Shown: piece by piece, positions 37,139-45,215 of the stretch
Numbering within the stretch: position 1 is the stretch's first letter
Layout of the letters: every line of letters starts with the position of its first letter
Assembly (NCBI RefSeq): GCF_002080415.1
Contig: NZ_CP020474.1
Location: 124,001 to 188,000 of the forward strand
From: Roseovarius mucosus
Lineage (GTDB): Bacteria; Pseudomonadota; Alphaproteobacteria; Rhodobacterales; Rhodobacteraceae
Reading direction: 5' to 3'
Length of the DNA stretch: 64,000 bases
Translations under genes and position numbers: made by a program
Notes under the pieces: model-generated
What the model saw: only the letters and a program-made list of their open reading frames with translations
Databases searched by the model: none
What the model was told of the DNA's origin: nothing

Positions 37139-37245
37139 GCCCCGCTCAGGTATTTTGAGCGACGTCGCCAACAGGGCCCTATGCCCCATTGTGAGCGGGG
37201 TCTATTGTGCCTAGATATCCGCGTGATCCGCAGGATGGAACCGTG

Positions 37246-37941
37246 ATGAACACTCCCTTTGACGATCTGCCCCCTCCGCCGCGCAAACCAAAACGCTTCG
37301 GCGGCCTGCGCGCGTCCTTTCTCACCGGGCTTGTGGTCATTGCCCCTGTGGGCCTGACCGTCTGGTTGATGTGGACATTGATCGGCTGGGTCGATGGGTT
37401 TGTCCTGCCGCTCATCCCCGCACAGTATCAGCCCGAACAATATATCGGCATCAACCTGCGCGGTGTCGGGGTGATCATCTTTCTGATCTTCACCGTGCTC
37501 GTGGGCTGGGTGGCCAAGGGGCTGATCGGGCGGTCCCTGATCCTCTTCGCGGAATCTCTTGTGAACCGTATGCCGGTGGTGCGCTCGATCTATTCTGGCG
37601 TCAAACAGATTGCCGAAACGGTCTTTGCCCAATCCGAACGCAGCTTCGAAAAGGCCTGTTTGGTCGAATATCCGCGCAAGGGGATCTGGGCCATCGGCTT
37701 TATCTCGACCGAGGCGCGCGGCGAGATCAACCAAAAGGCCCGGACCGACGGCGCGGTGCTCAGCGTCTTCGTCCCGACCACGCCCAACCCCACCTCAGGC
37801 TTTCTGCTCTATTTCCCGCGCGAGGATGTGATCGAACTGGATATGAGCATCGAAGACGCCGCCAAACTGGTGATTTCCGCCGGTCTGGTCTATCCGGATC
37901 AGAAGAAATCCGAGGAAATGCGCAAAAAATCAGAGGATTAG
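37246..37941 (+). CDS. DUF502 family membrane protein
   Basis: A 231-residue protein of the DUF502 family, with no known biochemical activity. After a Pro-rich cytosolic N-terminus (DDLPPPPRKPKRFGG) come two transmembrane segments (ASFLTGLVVIAPVGLTVWLM and VGVIIFLIFTVLVGWVA) and a soluble domain with the family motifs MPVVRSIYSGVKQIAETVF, FVPTTPNPTSGFLLYFPRED and MSIEDAAKLVISAGLV. I prefer the ATG at 37246 to in-frame TTG/GTG codons just before it. Divergent from rpsB. A GGGGCA-TT-TGCCCC hairpin and then repeat copy B follow its stop. Confidence 0.88.
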   Translation: MNTPFDDLPPPPRKPKRFGGLRASFLTGLVVIAPVGLTVWLMWTLIGWVDGFVLPLIPAQYQPEQYIGINLRGVGVIIFLIFTVLVGWVAKGLIGRSLILFAESLVNRMPVVRSIYSGVKQIAETVFAQSERSFEKACLVEYPRKGIWAIGFISTEARGEINQKARTDGAVLSVFVPTTPNPTSGFLLYFPREDVIELDMSIEDAAKLVISAGLVYPDQKKSEEMRKKSED

Positions 37942-38012
37942 GGGGCATTTGCCCCAGACATCCCGCGCGCCATCCCATGCGGCCCTGTCATGCAACAGAG
38001 CGCCAGACTTTG

Positions 38013-38062
38013 TTTCATCTGGCCCAAAATACCTCGGGGGTCCGGGGGCCGCGCCCCCGGCC
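38013..38062. repeat. Hairpin-with-tail repeat, copy B
   Basis: TTTCATCTGGCCCAAAATAC then CTCGGGGGT, followed by CCGGGGGC-CGC-GCCCCCGG (38042-38060), a perfect 8-bp stem with a three-base loop. It corresponds to 15378-15427, with the stem changes compensating on both arms (T-A to C-G), which suggests the pairing is selected. It lies between the convergent DUF502 and bdhA genes. Confidence 0.75.
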
Positions 38063-38069
38063 TCTCCTC

Positions 38070-38843
38070 TCAGAGCGCGGTCCATCCCCCATCAACACTG
38101 ATCGTGGTGCCGGTGATCTGCGCCGCCGCATCCGAGCATAGAAACAGCGCCGTGCCGCCCAACTGCTCGGTCGTGGCGAATTCCTTGGACGGTTGCCGCT
38201 CCAACATGACCTTCTCGATCACCTCTTCCCGCCCCATACCGTATTTCTCCATCGTATCGGGGATCTGCGCCTCGACCAGCGGCGTCAGCACATAGCCCGG
38301 ACAGATCGCATTGGCGGTGATCGGCTCTTTCGCGGTTTCCAGCGCCGTAACCTTGGTCAGGCCCACGATGCCATGTTTGGCCGCCACATAGGCAGATTTA
38401 TAGGGGCTCGCGGTCAGACCATGGGCACTTGCGATATTGATCACCCGGCCCCACCCCGCCTTGCGCATCATCGGCAGCGCAGCGGCCGTGGTGTGAAACG
38501 CGGAATTCAGATTGATCGCGATGATCGCGTCCCATTTCTCGCTCGGAAACGCGTCAATCGGCGCGACATGCTGAATACCGGCGTTGTTGACCAGAATATC
38601 GCAACGCCCCGCCTTTTCGATCAGCGCCCGGCATTGATCGCCCTTGGACATATCCGCCTGAATATAGCGCACCTCAACACCCGTCTCCTTGGCGATTCTC
38701 GCGGCCAGCGCATGATCCTCTTCCGAATCGGTAAAAGAGTTGAGCACCACATTGACCCCGGCCCGCGCCAGTTCTTCGGCGATGCCAAGTCCGATGCCGG
38801 AATTCGAGCCGGTAATGACGGCGGTCTTGCCTTTAACAGTCAT
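38070..38843 (-). CDS. bdhA: 3-hydroxybutyrate dehydrogenase (SDR)
   Basis: A 257-residue short-chain dehydrogenase that interconverts D-3-hydroxybutyrate and acetoacetate with NAD, in breakdown of polyhydroxybutyrate. NAD site TGSNSGIGLG near residue 10, NNAGIQHVAPID, catalytic Ser in NIASAHG, and YVAAKHG with the Tyr-Lys pair. GIQHVAPIDAFP and TPLVEAQIPDTMEKYG are close to known BdhA/HbdH sequences. The longer frame to 38915 is rejected; GGGAG lies seven bases before the ATG at 38843. It stands alone, without pha genes nearby. A TGC/GCA-rich palindrome upstream may be a PHB-regulator site. Confidence 0.92.
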   Translation of the reverse strand: MTVKGKTAVITGSNSGIGLGIAEELARAGVNVVLNSFTDSEEDHALAARIAKETGVEVRYIQADMSKGDQCRALIEKAGRCDILVNNAGIQHVAPIDAFPSEKWDAIIAINLNSAFHTTAAALPMMRKAGWGRVINIASAHGLTASPYKSAYVAAKHGIVGLTKVTALETAKEPITANAICPGYVLTPLVEAQIPDTMEKYGMGREEVIEKVMLERQPSKEFATTEQLGGTALFLCSDAAAQITGTTISVDGGWTAL

Positions 38844-38871
38844 GCGGTTTCTCCCAATAAACATTGCGTGC

Positions 38872-38887
38872 GCAGCATATATGCTGC
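38872..38887. promoter_or_regulatory. Perfect 16-bp palindrome upstream of bdhA
   Basis: GCAGCATATATGCTGC, 29 bases before the bdhA ATG, next to further GCA/TGC copies (38888-38905). PhaR regulators of related bacteria bind TGC-rich dyads of the CTGC-GCAG type near polyhydroxybutyrate genes, so PhaR is a reasonable candidate. That link is inference from the gene neighbour and motif style. Confidence 0.45.
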
Positions 38888-38935
38888 ATCTGCAAATTGC
38901 ACGGGGAATAGCCATACTGCCTGCCAGACAGGCGC

Positions 38936-39011
38936 AAAAAAAACGCCCGCACGAAGCGGGCGTTAAGTTATTGAGGCAGGTTTCATACAGGCAAGAAACC
39001 TATCGAGCAGT
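38936..39011 (-). ncRNA. Candidate small RNA (about 76 nt)
   Basis: Read on the minus strand, a promoter at 39046-39018 is followed about seven bases later by a possible start at 39011. The predicted RNA has a 5' hairpin (AGGTTTC paired with GAAACCT around a ten-base loop) and a 3' intrinsic terminator: AACGCCCGC-TTCGT-GCGGGCGTT then TTTTTT (38964-38936). There is no ATG with a ribosome site inside. It lies between the divergent bdhA and solute-binding-protein genes. I do not recognise an RNA family. The alternative is a prematurely terminated leader of bdhA, whose start is 93 bases further on. Confidence 0.65.
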
Positions 39012-39017
39012 GCCCCC

Positions 39018-39046
39018 TTTATAAGCAATCCTGCGCCGCAGTCCAA
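39018..39046 (-). promoter_or_regulatory. Sigma-70-type promoter of the candidate small RNA
   Basis: Minus strand: TTGGAC (39046-39041), a 17-base spacer, TATAAA (39023-39018). Both hexamers are close to consensus (TTGACA, TATAAT) and the spacing is ideal. It is the best-looking promoter I found in the window. Confidence 0.7.
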
Positions 39047-39125
39047 GCTAAAAGTTTGAAAAGCCTTGAATCCCTCTTTAGGGTCCGACCCAAGGAAACA
39101 AGGGCATCAAGGGATTGTCGCTGAA

Positions 39126-40949
39126 ATGAGATCAGATTTATTCCGCCATATCCGGGCCGGACTGACCGCGATGCTCTTGGTCTGGGCGGGTGGTCCGGGG
39201 CTTGCCGCCCCCGCGCATGGCATAGCTATGTATAGTGCCCCGGCGCTGCCACCTGATTTTGTGTCCCTGCCCTATGCCAACCCCGACGCGCCCAAGGGGG
39301 GCCGGGTCGTCACCGGCAATGTCGGCGGCTTTGATTCGCTCAACCCCTTCATCCTGCGCGGCACCCCGCCTTGGCAATTGGCTGACCTCACCCATGAGAC
39401 GCTGATGGGCCGCTCTTGGGATGAGCCCTTCACACTTTATGGCCTTTTGGCCGAATCGGTCGAGACGGATGAAGACCGCACATGGGTCGAATTCACTCTG
39501 CGCCCCGAGGCCCGATTCTCCGATGGCGCGCCCGTGACCATCGAGGATGTGATCTGGTCCTACGAGACTTTGGGCACCGCAGGCCACCCGCGCTATCGCG
39601 GCTTCTGGACCAAGGTCGCCAGCATCGCGCAAACCGGCCCGCGCTCCGTGCGCCTGACCTTCTCCGAAGAGGATCGCGAATTGGCGCTTCTGGCCGGCCT
39701 GCGCCCGATCCTGCAAAAATCGCAATGGCAGGGGCGCGACATCACAGAAGCCGGGATCGAGGACATCCCCATCGGCACCGGCCCCTATGTGGTCAACGAT
39801 TACGAGGTCAATCGCCACGTCACCCTGAAGCGCAACCCAGACTATTGGGGCCGCGCCCTACCCCTGCGGCGCGGCACCCATAATTTCGACGAAATCCGCA
39901 TCGAATTCTACGGCGATGACACCGTGCTGAAAGAGGCGTTCAAGGCGGGGCTGGTCAGCTATGTGCGCGAATTCAACGCCGAGGCCTGGGCCAGCCAATA
40001 TGATTTCCCCGCCGTTCAGCGCGGCGACATTACCTTAAGCGAAATCCCCCATGGCAAACCTTCGGGCATGACCGGCTTTGTGATGAACACCCGCCGTGCG
40101 CCGCTGGATGATTGGCGCGTGCGCGAGGCGCTGATCACCGCCTTCAACTTCGAGTATATCAACGACACCCTCACTGGCGGGCGACAGCCGCGCATCACCT
40201 CTTATTTCTCGGGCTCGGAACTCGGCATGGATCATGGCGCCGCGACGGGCCGCGTGCGCGCCCTGCTGGACCCTTTCGCCGATACGCTCCCGCCCGGCAC
40301 GCTAGAGGGGTACAGCCTGCCAGTGGGCGATGGCACCGCGCGCAACCGTGGCAATCTGCGCCGCGCCGCCGACCTCCTGCAAGAGGCAGGCTGGCGGGTC
40401 GAGAATGGGCAGCTTGTCAACGCAGCGGGCCAACCGCTCACCCTCACCGTGCTCCTGCAACAGGATGGCCTCATGGCACAGGCCAGCGCCATGATGGATA
40501 TCTACGCCCGCGCGCTTGAACGTCTGGGCATCACCCTCAAGCTCGAGATGACCGATAAGGCGCAATATGCCGAGCGTGAGGCCCAGTTTGATTTTGACCT
40601 CACCATGATGCGCCGCTCGCTCTCGCTCAGCCCCGGCAATGAACAGACCTTCTATTGGGGGGCCGAGTATGCCGACCAACCCGGCAGCCGTAACTTGATG
40701 GGCATGAAATCCCCCGCCGCCGAGGCGATGATCCGCGCCATGCTGACCGCCCGTGACCGCACCGAGTTTGTCGCCGCCACCCGCGCGCTTGACCGGGTGC
40801 TGACAGCAGGGCGTTACGTGATCCCGATCCATCAATATAGCGTGGGTCGTATTGCGCATAAGTCACAGTTGACATACCCTTCAGACCGGCTGCCGATCTA
40901 TGGGGATGGCATTGGATTCCTCCCCGAGGTATGGTGGTTACAAGACTAA
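39126..40949 (+). CDS. ABC transporter solute-binding protein, family 5
   Basis: A 607-residue periplasmic binding protein of the oligopeptide/microcin (YejA-like) group. A signal peptide is at the N-terminus (RAGLTAMLLVWAGGPGLAAPA). Then the SBP_bac_5 pattern follows: YANPDAPKGGRVVTGNVGGF, FTLRPEARFSDGAPVTIEDV, IGTGPYVVNDY, LKRNPDYWGR and the C-terminal YGDGIGFLPEVWWL typical of YejA-like members. The ATG at 39126 is chosen because it directly starts the signal peptide; the frame extends 20 codons upstream. No permease or ATPase genes adjoin it, so its transporter must be encoded elsewhere. Confidence 0.9.
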   Translation: MRSDLFRHIRAGLTAMLLVWAGGPGLAAPAHGIAMYSAPALPPDFVSLPYANPDAPKGGRVVTGNVGGFDSLNPFILRGTPPWQLADLTHETLMGRSWDEPFTLYGLLAESVETDEDRTWVEFTLRPEARFSDGAPVTIEDVIWSYETLGTAGHPRYRGFWTKVASIAQTGPRSVRLTFSEEDRELALLAGLRPILQKSQWQGRDITEAGIEDIPIGTGPYVVNDYEVNRHVTLKRNPDYWGRALPLRRGTHNFDEIRIEFYGDDTVLKEAFKAGLVSYVREFNAEAWASQYDFPAVQRGDITLSEIPHGKPSGMTGFVMNTRRAPLDDWRVREALITAFNFEYINDTLTGGRQPRITSYFSGSELGMDHGAATGRVRALLDPFADTLPPGTLEGYSLPVGDGTARNRGNLRRAADLLQEAGWRVENGQLVNAAGQPLTLTVLLQQDGLMAQASAMMDIYARALERLGITLKLEMTDKAQYAEREAQFDFDLTMMRRSLSLSPGNEQTFYWGAEYADQPGSRNLMGMKSPAAEAMIRAMLTARDRTEFVAATRALDRVLTAGRYVIPIHQYSVGRIAHKSQLTYPSDRLPIYGDGIGFLPEVWWLQD

Positions 40950-40993
40950 TAATAAAAAATCGCAGCAGACACAGGCAAATGACAGGCAAACCC

Positions 40994-41107
40994 ATGCGAA
41001 AACTGATTGCGCTCGCCCTTCTCGCGTCGCTGGCCGGATGCGCCACGATTGATGGTGTAGGACGGGATATATCCGGGGCGGCACGCGGCGTTCAGAGCTG
41101 GTTCTGA
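40994..41107 (+). CDS. Entericidin-like small lipoprotein
   Basis: A 37-residue protein (MRKLIALALLASLAGC at the start) with a positively charged N-terminus, a hydrophobic stretch and the lipobox LAGC; the mature part after Cys16 is ATIDGVGRDISGAARGVQSW plus Phe. Entericidin A/B-type proteins have exactly this layout (GxGxDIxxAG). They are small membrane lipoproteins of uncertain role, linked in E. coli to stress-induced lysis. It lies 44 bases after the solute-binding-protein gene. The ribosome site is weak (ACAGGC). Confidence 0.8.
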   Translation: MRKLIALALLASLAGCATIDGVGRDISGAARGVQSWF

Positions 41108-41192
41108 TCCACTCGGCGCGCCTTTCCCCAAGCGTTTTATCGCCTGCTCCCTCTTGGGTGCGGGCCGGTTTTCCTGTGATCCGGAGGTGTCC

Positions 41193-41243
41193 ATGCCTTT
41201 CCCCTTGACGCCCCCGCCCATCCTGTCAAAACCCGCCCCATGA
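41193..41243 (+). CDS. Proline-rich leader ORF coupled to alr
   Basis: A 16-codon frame ([16 protein letters not shown]) with GGAGGTG three bases before its ATG, the strongest ribosome site in this stretch. Its TGA overlaps the alr ATG (ATGA), and alr has no ribosome site of its own. Seven of sixteen residues are proline, including a PPP run, which is known to slow ribosomes without EF-P. A leader that controls alr translation by coupling or stalling is a fair inference. It could instead be only a docking ORF. Confidence 0.5.
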   Translation: MPFPLTPPPILSKPAP

Positions 41244-42277
41244 GCACCGCAACCCTGACCATCGACCTAGACGCCATCGTGGCCAACTGGCGCGCGCTGG
41301 ATGCTATGAACACCAGCGAAACCGCTGCCGTGGTCAAGGCTGATGCCTATGGCCTTGGTGCCGCCCGCGTGGCCCCAACCCTCGCGCGCGCCGGCGCGCG
41401 GCATTTCTTCGTCGCCGTCGCCGAAGAGGGCGCACCCTTGCGCGAGATGCTGGGCGCGGTCCCGGCAATCTATGTGTTTTCCGGCCATATGCCCGGCGAT
41501 GCCGAGATGCTCCGCGCGCATAAGCTCATTCCGATGATCAATTCCCTCGATCAGATGATCCGCCATGCAGAGGCTTTGCCGGGGCATCCGTTTGGTATCC
41601 AGCTTGATAGCGGCATGAACCGTCTGGGCATGGAGCCTGCCGAATGGGCCGCCCTGCGCCAGATTGCGCTCGCGCAAAATCCAACCCTCATCATGTCGCA
41701 CCTCGCCTGCGCCGATGAACCCGATCACGCCATGAATCCGCAACAACTTGCCACCTTCCGCGAGATGACAGATGGGCTCGACGTGCCGCGCAGCTTTGCC
41801 AATACCGGCGGCATCCTGCTTGATGCAGCCTATCATTTTGATCTCGCCCGTCCCGGCATCGGCGTTTACGGCGGGCGTCCGTTCGACGCAGCACACCCCG
41901 TTGTCACCCTCGACATCCCCGTGATCCAGTGCCGCGATCTTTTGCCCGGCGAAACGGTGGGCTATGCCAACAGCTTCACCGCCACCCGCCCCACCCGCAT
42001 CGCCACCGTTGCGGCAGGCTATGCCGATGGCATCCTGCGGGCCATGGGGCCCAAGACCAGCCTTTGGGCGGATGACACCCCCTGCCCCATCGCGGGCCGC
42101 ATCTCCATGGATCTGATCTGCGTCGACATCACCGATCTCGGCCACGATCCCGCCAGCCTGCAACTTATCGGGCCACATCAGACCATCGACACACTGGCCG
42201 ATAACGCAGGCACCATCGGTTATGAAATCCTGACCTCACTGGGGGCGCGCTATACGCGGCGCTATATCGGCGGATGA
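41240..42277 (+). CDS. alr: Alanine racemase
   Basis: A 345-residue PLP enzyme that makes D-alanine for peptidoglycan. PLP Lys33 is in [10 protein letters not shown], and the second catalytic residue is Tyr242 in ETVGYANSF. Other family segments: [47 protein letters not shown] and the C-terminal [19 protein letters not shown]. Full length. Its start overlaps a Pro-rich leader ORF and its stop overlaps the start of the MlaE-type gene, so translation is coupled on both sides. Confidence 0.95.
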   Translation: MSTATLTIDLDAIVANWRALDAMNTSETAAVVKADAYGLGAARVAPTLARAGARHFFVAVAEEGAPLREMLGAVPAIYVFSGHMPGDAEMLRAHKLIPMINSLDQMIRHAEALPGHPFGIQLDSGMNRLGMEPAEWAALRQIALAQNPTLIMSHLACADEPDHAMNPQQLATFREMTDGLDVPRSFANTGGILLDAAYHFDLARPGIGVYGGRPFDAAHPVVTLDIPVIQCRDLLPGETVGYANSFTATRPTRIATVAAGYADGILRAMGPKTSLWADDTPCPIAGRISMDLICVDITDLGHDPASLQLIGPHQTIDTLADNAGTIGYEILTSLGARYTRRYIGG

Positions 42278-43059
42278 GTTTTATTCTTGGTTTTCTGGCC
42301 TCTATTGGCCGCACCGTGCTGGCAGGTCTGGCCGCCATCGGGCGCATCGCGCTCTTTGCGGCGGATACGATCAGCCAATTGGCGCGCCCGCCCTTCTACT
42401 TTCGCGAATTCCTGCACGCGCTGGTGCAGATCGGCTGGCTCTCGCTGCCGGTGGTGGGCATGACCGCGCTCTTTACCGGCGGCGCGCTGGCGCTTCAGAT
42501 TTACGCGGGCGGCGCGCGCTTCAACGCTGAAACCGTGGTGCCCTCGATTGTCGCCATCGGCCTCACCCGTGAACTTGGCCCCGTTCTGGGCGGCCTCATG
42601 GTGGCCGCGCGCGTCGCCTCCTCCATCGCCGCCGAGATTGGCACGATGAAGGTGACAGAGCAGATCGACGCGCTCACCACCCTCTCCACCAACCCGATGA
42701 AATACCTCACCCTGCCCCGCGTTCTGGCCGCGACGCTGGCCGTTCCGGTTCTTGTGGGCGTGGGCGACGTGCTGGGCATCATGGGCGGGTTTCTTGTGGG
42801 CGTGGGGCGGCTCGATTTCTCCGCCGCCACCTATCTGCACAACACGATTGATTTTCTGGAAACCTGGGATGTGGTGTCGGGCCTCATCAAGGGCGCGGCC
42901 TTCGGCTTTATCGTGGCGCTGATGGGCTGCTACTATGGCATGAACTCGGGCCGCGGCGCGCAGGGCGTGGGCCGCGCCACCAAATCGGCGGTTGTGGCGG
43001 CAAGCGTGCTGATCCTCGCCTCCAACTACCTCCTGACAGAACTGTTTTTCGCGTCATGA
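42274..43059 (+). CDS. mlaE: MlaE-family ABC transporter permease
   Basis: A 261-residue permease of the MlaE/YrbE type, part of systems that move phospholipids between membranes. Typical segments: [60 protein letters not shown] and [20 protein letters not shown]. About five to six hydrophobic helices. Start overlaps the alr stop, and its own stop overlaps the start of the ATPase gene (ATGA). The MCE-domain partner (MlaD) is not in this cluster, so it may be elsewhere. Confidence 0.88.
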   Translation: MSFILGFLASIGRTVLAGLAAIGRIALFAADTISQLARPPFYFREFLHALVQIGWLSLPVVGMTALFTGGALALQIYAGGARFNAETVVPSIVAIGLTRELGPVLGGLMVAARVASSIAAEIGTMKVTEQIDALTTLSTNPMKYLTLPRVLAATLAVPVLVGVGDVLGIMGGFLVGVGRLDFSAATYLHNTIDFLETWDVVSGLIKGAAFGFIVALMGCYYGMNSGRGAQGVGRATKSAVVAASVLILASNYLLTELFFAS

Positions 43060-43802
43060 TAGAGCTTCACAACGTCCACAAAGCCTTTGGTTCCAACCGC
43101 GTCCTGCGCGGCGTTGATCTGACTATTCCCTCTGCCACCTCGCTTGTCATCATCGGCGGCTCAGGCACCGGCAAATCCGTGGCGCTGAAATGTATTCTCG
43201 GCCTCATCCGCCCCGACAGCGGCACCATCACTCTCGACGGCCAAGACGTGACCAAGGGCGACCGCGACGCTTTTCTCGCCCGCTTCGGCATGCTCTTTCA
43301 GGGCGGCGCGCTCTTTGACTCGCTGCCCGTCTGGCAAAACGTCGCCTTCCGTTTGCTGCGCGGCTCCCTCAAACGTCCCCTGCCCGAGGCACGCGACATT
43401 GCCATCGAGAAACTGCGCCGCGTCGGCCTAAAACCCGATGTCGCCGATAAATTCCCCGCCGAGCTTTCGGGTGGCATGCAAAAGCGTGTGGGCCTCGCCC
43501 GCGCCATCGCCGCCGAACCCGAGATCATCTTCTTTGACGAGCCCACCACCGGCCTCGATCCCATCATGGCGGGCGTGATCAACGACCTGATCCGCGAAAT
43601 CGTTACCGAAATGGGCGCCACCGCCATGACCATCACCCACGATATGACATCTGTGCGCGCCATCGCCGACAATGTCGCCATGCTGCATGACGGCGTGATC
43701 AAATGGACCGGCCCCGTGTCCGAGATGGACCATTCCGGCGATCCCTACCTTGACCAGTTCATCCACGGCCGCGCCGAGGGACCGATCGAGGCGGTGCGGT
43801 GA
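43056..43802 (+). CDS. mlaF: MlaF-family ABC transporter ATPase
   Basis: A 248-residue ATP-binding subunit partnering the MlaE-type permease. Walker A GGSGTGKS, Q-loop FQGGALFDSLPVWQNVAF (typical of MlaF), signature LSGGMQKRVGLARAIA, Walker B EIIFFDEPTTGLDP and H-loop ITHDMTSVRAIA are all present. It overlaps the preceding gene and the following GTG-started gene by four and three bases. Full length. Confidence 0.9.
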   Translation: MIELHNVHKAFGSNRVLRGVDLTIPSATSLVIIGGSGTGKSVALKCILGLIRPDSGTITLDGQDVTKGDRDAFLARFGMLFQGGALFDSLPVWQNVAFRLLRGSLKRPLPEARDIAIEKLRRVGLKPDVADKFPAELSGGMQKRVGLARAIAAEPEIIFFDEPTTGLDPIMAGVINDLIREIVTEMGATAMTITHDMTSVRAIADNVAMLHDGVIKWTGPVSEMDHSGDPYLDQFIHGRAEGPIEAVR

Positions 43803-44260
43803 ACGCAGCCCTGCGATACGGAAATCTTGCACTTCTTGCGCTTTTCCCCCTCGCGTGGTTCGCGCCCCTCTTGCGCGCAGGGATTGACCTACCGCTCTTT
43901 GGTCTCTCCGAAATCAGCATCATCTCCGGCCTGCAAGCGCTCTGGCAGAGCGATGTCTACTTGGCCCTTCTGGTCACGGTCTTTGCCCTCTTCGCCCCCT
44001 ATCTCAAGACCATCGGCTTGACCCTTCTCGATTTTGGTCTTCTCTCGCCGCGCGCCCTACCCGCGCTGCATCTCTTGGGCAAACTCGCCATGGCCGATAT
44101 TTTCCTCATCGCGCTCTACATCATCGTGGTCAAAGGTGTCGGTCTCGCGCGGGTCGAGGTGGCCTGGGGTCTCTACCTCTTTACCGCCTGCATCCTCGCC
44201 TCTCTCGCGATCAGCCTCAGGCACCGGCACAATCCCCCCAACTCTCCGGATACTGTCTGA
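43799..44260 (+). CDS. PqiA-like paraquat-inducible protein A homologue
   Basis: A 153-residue membrane protein with four hydrophobic segments (LALLALFPLAWFAPLL; LALLVTVFALFAPYLKTIGL; LGKLAMADIFLIALYIIVVK; VAWGLYLFTACILASLAISL). It resembles one half of PqiA: the segment LALLVTVFALFAPYLKTIGL and GKLAMADIFL fit the PqiA pattern. PqiA in E. coli belongs to a lipid-transport pathway with an MCE protein, PqiB. Here it follows the MlaE/MlaF pair, supporting a lipid-traffic role. Starts with GTG overlapping the mlaF stop. Confidence 0.78.
   Translation: MNAALRYGNLALLALFPLAWFAPLLRAGIDLPLFGLSEISIISGLQALWQSDVYLALLVTVFALFAPYLKTIGLTLLDFGLLSPRALPALHLLGKLAMADIFLIALYIIVVKGVGLARVEVAWGLYLFTACILASLAISLRHRHNPPNSPDTV
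43800..43802 (+). promoter_or_regulatory. GTGA start/stop overlap
   Basis: The mlaF stop (TGA, 43800-43802) overlaps the GTG start at 43799 of the next gene, which fixes that start and implies translational coupling. Confidence 0.7.
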
Positions 44261-44395
44261 TTTCACGCAACAATTGCGGGGCAGTCACGCCACACTCCGC
44301 TAAACTTGACTCCGGGGTGATGGATTTAACGCTATGCCTTTTGGGCAATCGGCGTAAACTTGCCGATATTGGAGATGAACTTTCGGGGGGAAGTC

Positions 44396-45160
44396 ATGAC
44401 CGCCACTTTGAAATCTGCTGCACTCTTAACCCATTCCATTTTGCAACGTCTGGCCTTTATCACCTTTCTGCTCTGCGCTCTTTGTCTCAGCGCCGCGACC
44501 ATCGCCGCCATCATCGGGGCTTTGCCTTGGCTCCAGTTCAGCGTCGCCTTTGGCGGCACGCTCTACGATAACGCAGGCCAGATCACCCAGATCGGCCTGA
44601 CCGTTCTGGCGGTGCTGCTCTGCGTCTTTCTGCCTGCCAATGCCCGCATCATGGCGTTGGAAACCTCGCACCGGCGGTTCAACATCGGCATGCAGGACGT
44701 GGCCCGCGCCTATCACGCGGCCCATGCGGCGGATCGCGCCGGTCTATTCCGCCTCTCGTCCGAATTCGACGCGGTGCGCGAACGCCTCGCCTACTTGCGT
44801 GACCACCCTGATCTGGGCACGCTGGAACCGGACCTTTTAGAGGTCGCGGCGCAAATGTCCCATATCAGCCGGGAATTGGCGCAGGTCTATTCCGACGACC
44901 GTATCGCCCGCGCCCGAAACTTCCTCACGCAGCGCCAGCAAGAGGTCGAGGCCTTCAATGCCCGGCTCGATCAGGCCAAGCAAATCACCCGCGAACTCAA
45001 ACACTGGTCCCACGAGGTCGAGCTAGAGGAAAGCGTCGCCGCAAGCCAATTGCAACGCCTGCGCGACGACCTGCGTGACGTGCTGCCAGAACTGGGGCTT
45101 GAGGATATGTTGCGCCATGACGGCACCGTGATCGACATCACCCAAAAGGCCGCCGAATAA
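44396..45160 (+). CDS. Two-helix membrane protein with coiled-coil, unknown function
   Basis: A 254-residue protein. Two N-terminal transmembrane helices (ITFLLCALCLSAATIAAIIG and QIGLTVLAVLLCVFLPANAR) precede a long, charged, helical cytosolic part with heptad-like patterns (RARNFLTQRQQEVEAFNARL; DQAKQITRELKHWSHEVELE). I know of related sequences only as uncharacterised or loosely named DNA-repair proteins in Rhodobacterales; nothing here indicates an enzyme. GGGGGGAAG lies four bases before the ATG at 44396, preferred over upstream Met codons at 44360 and 44375. It sits just before radA but with a 55-base gap. Confidence 0.7.
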   Translation: MTATLKSAALLTHSILQRLAFITFLLCALCLSAATIAAIIGALPWLQFSVAFGGTLYDNAGQITQIGLTVLAVLLCVFLPANARIMALETSHRRFNIGMQDVARAYHAAHAADRAGLFRLSSEFDAVRERLAYLRDHPDLGTLEPDLLEVAAQMSHISRELAQVYSDDRIARARNFLTQRQQEVEAFNARLDQAKQITRELKHWSHEVELEESVAASQLQRLRDDLRDVLPELGLEDMLRHDGTVIDITQKAAE

Positions 45161-45215
45161 CCATCTCCGAGGTTTCGCATTTGACCGCGCCCGCCGCTTG
45201 GGGCATCAGGCGGGT

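Noticed and set aside
40946..41221. 91-codon minus-strand frame across the entericidin-like gene
   Set aside because: Overlaps the lipoprotein gene and alr leader; low-complexity and without a ribosome site.
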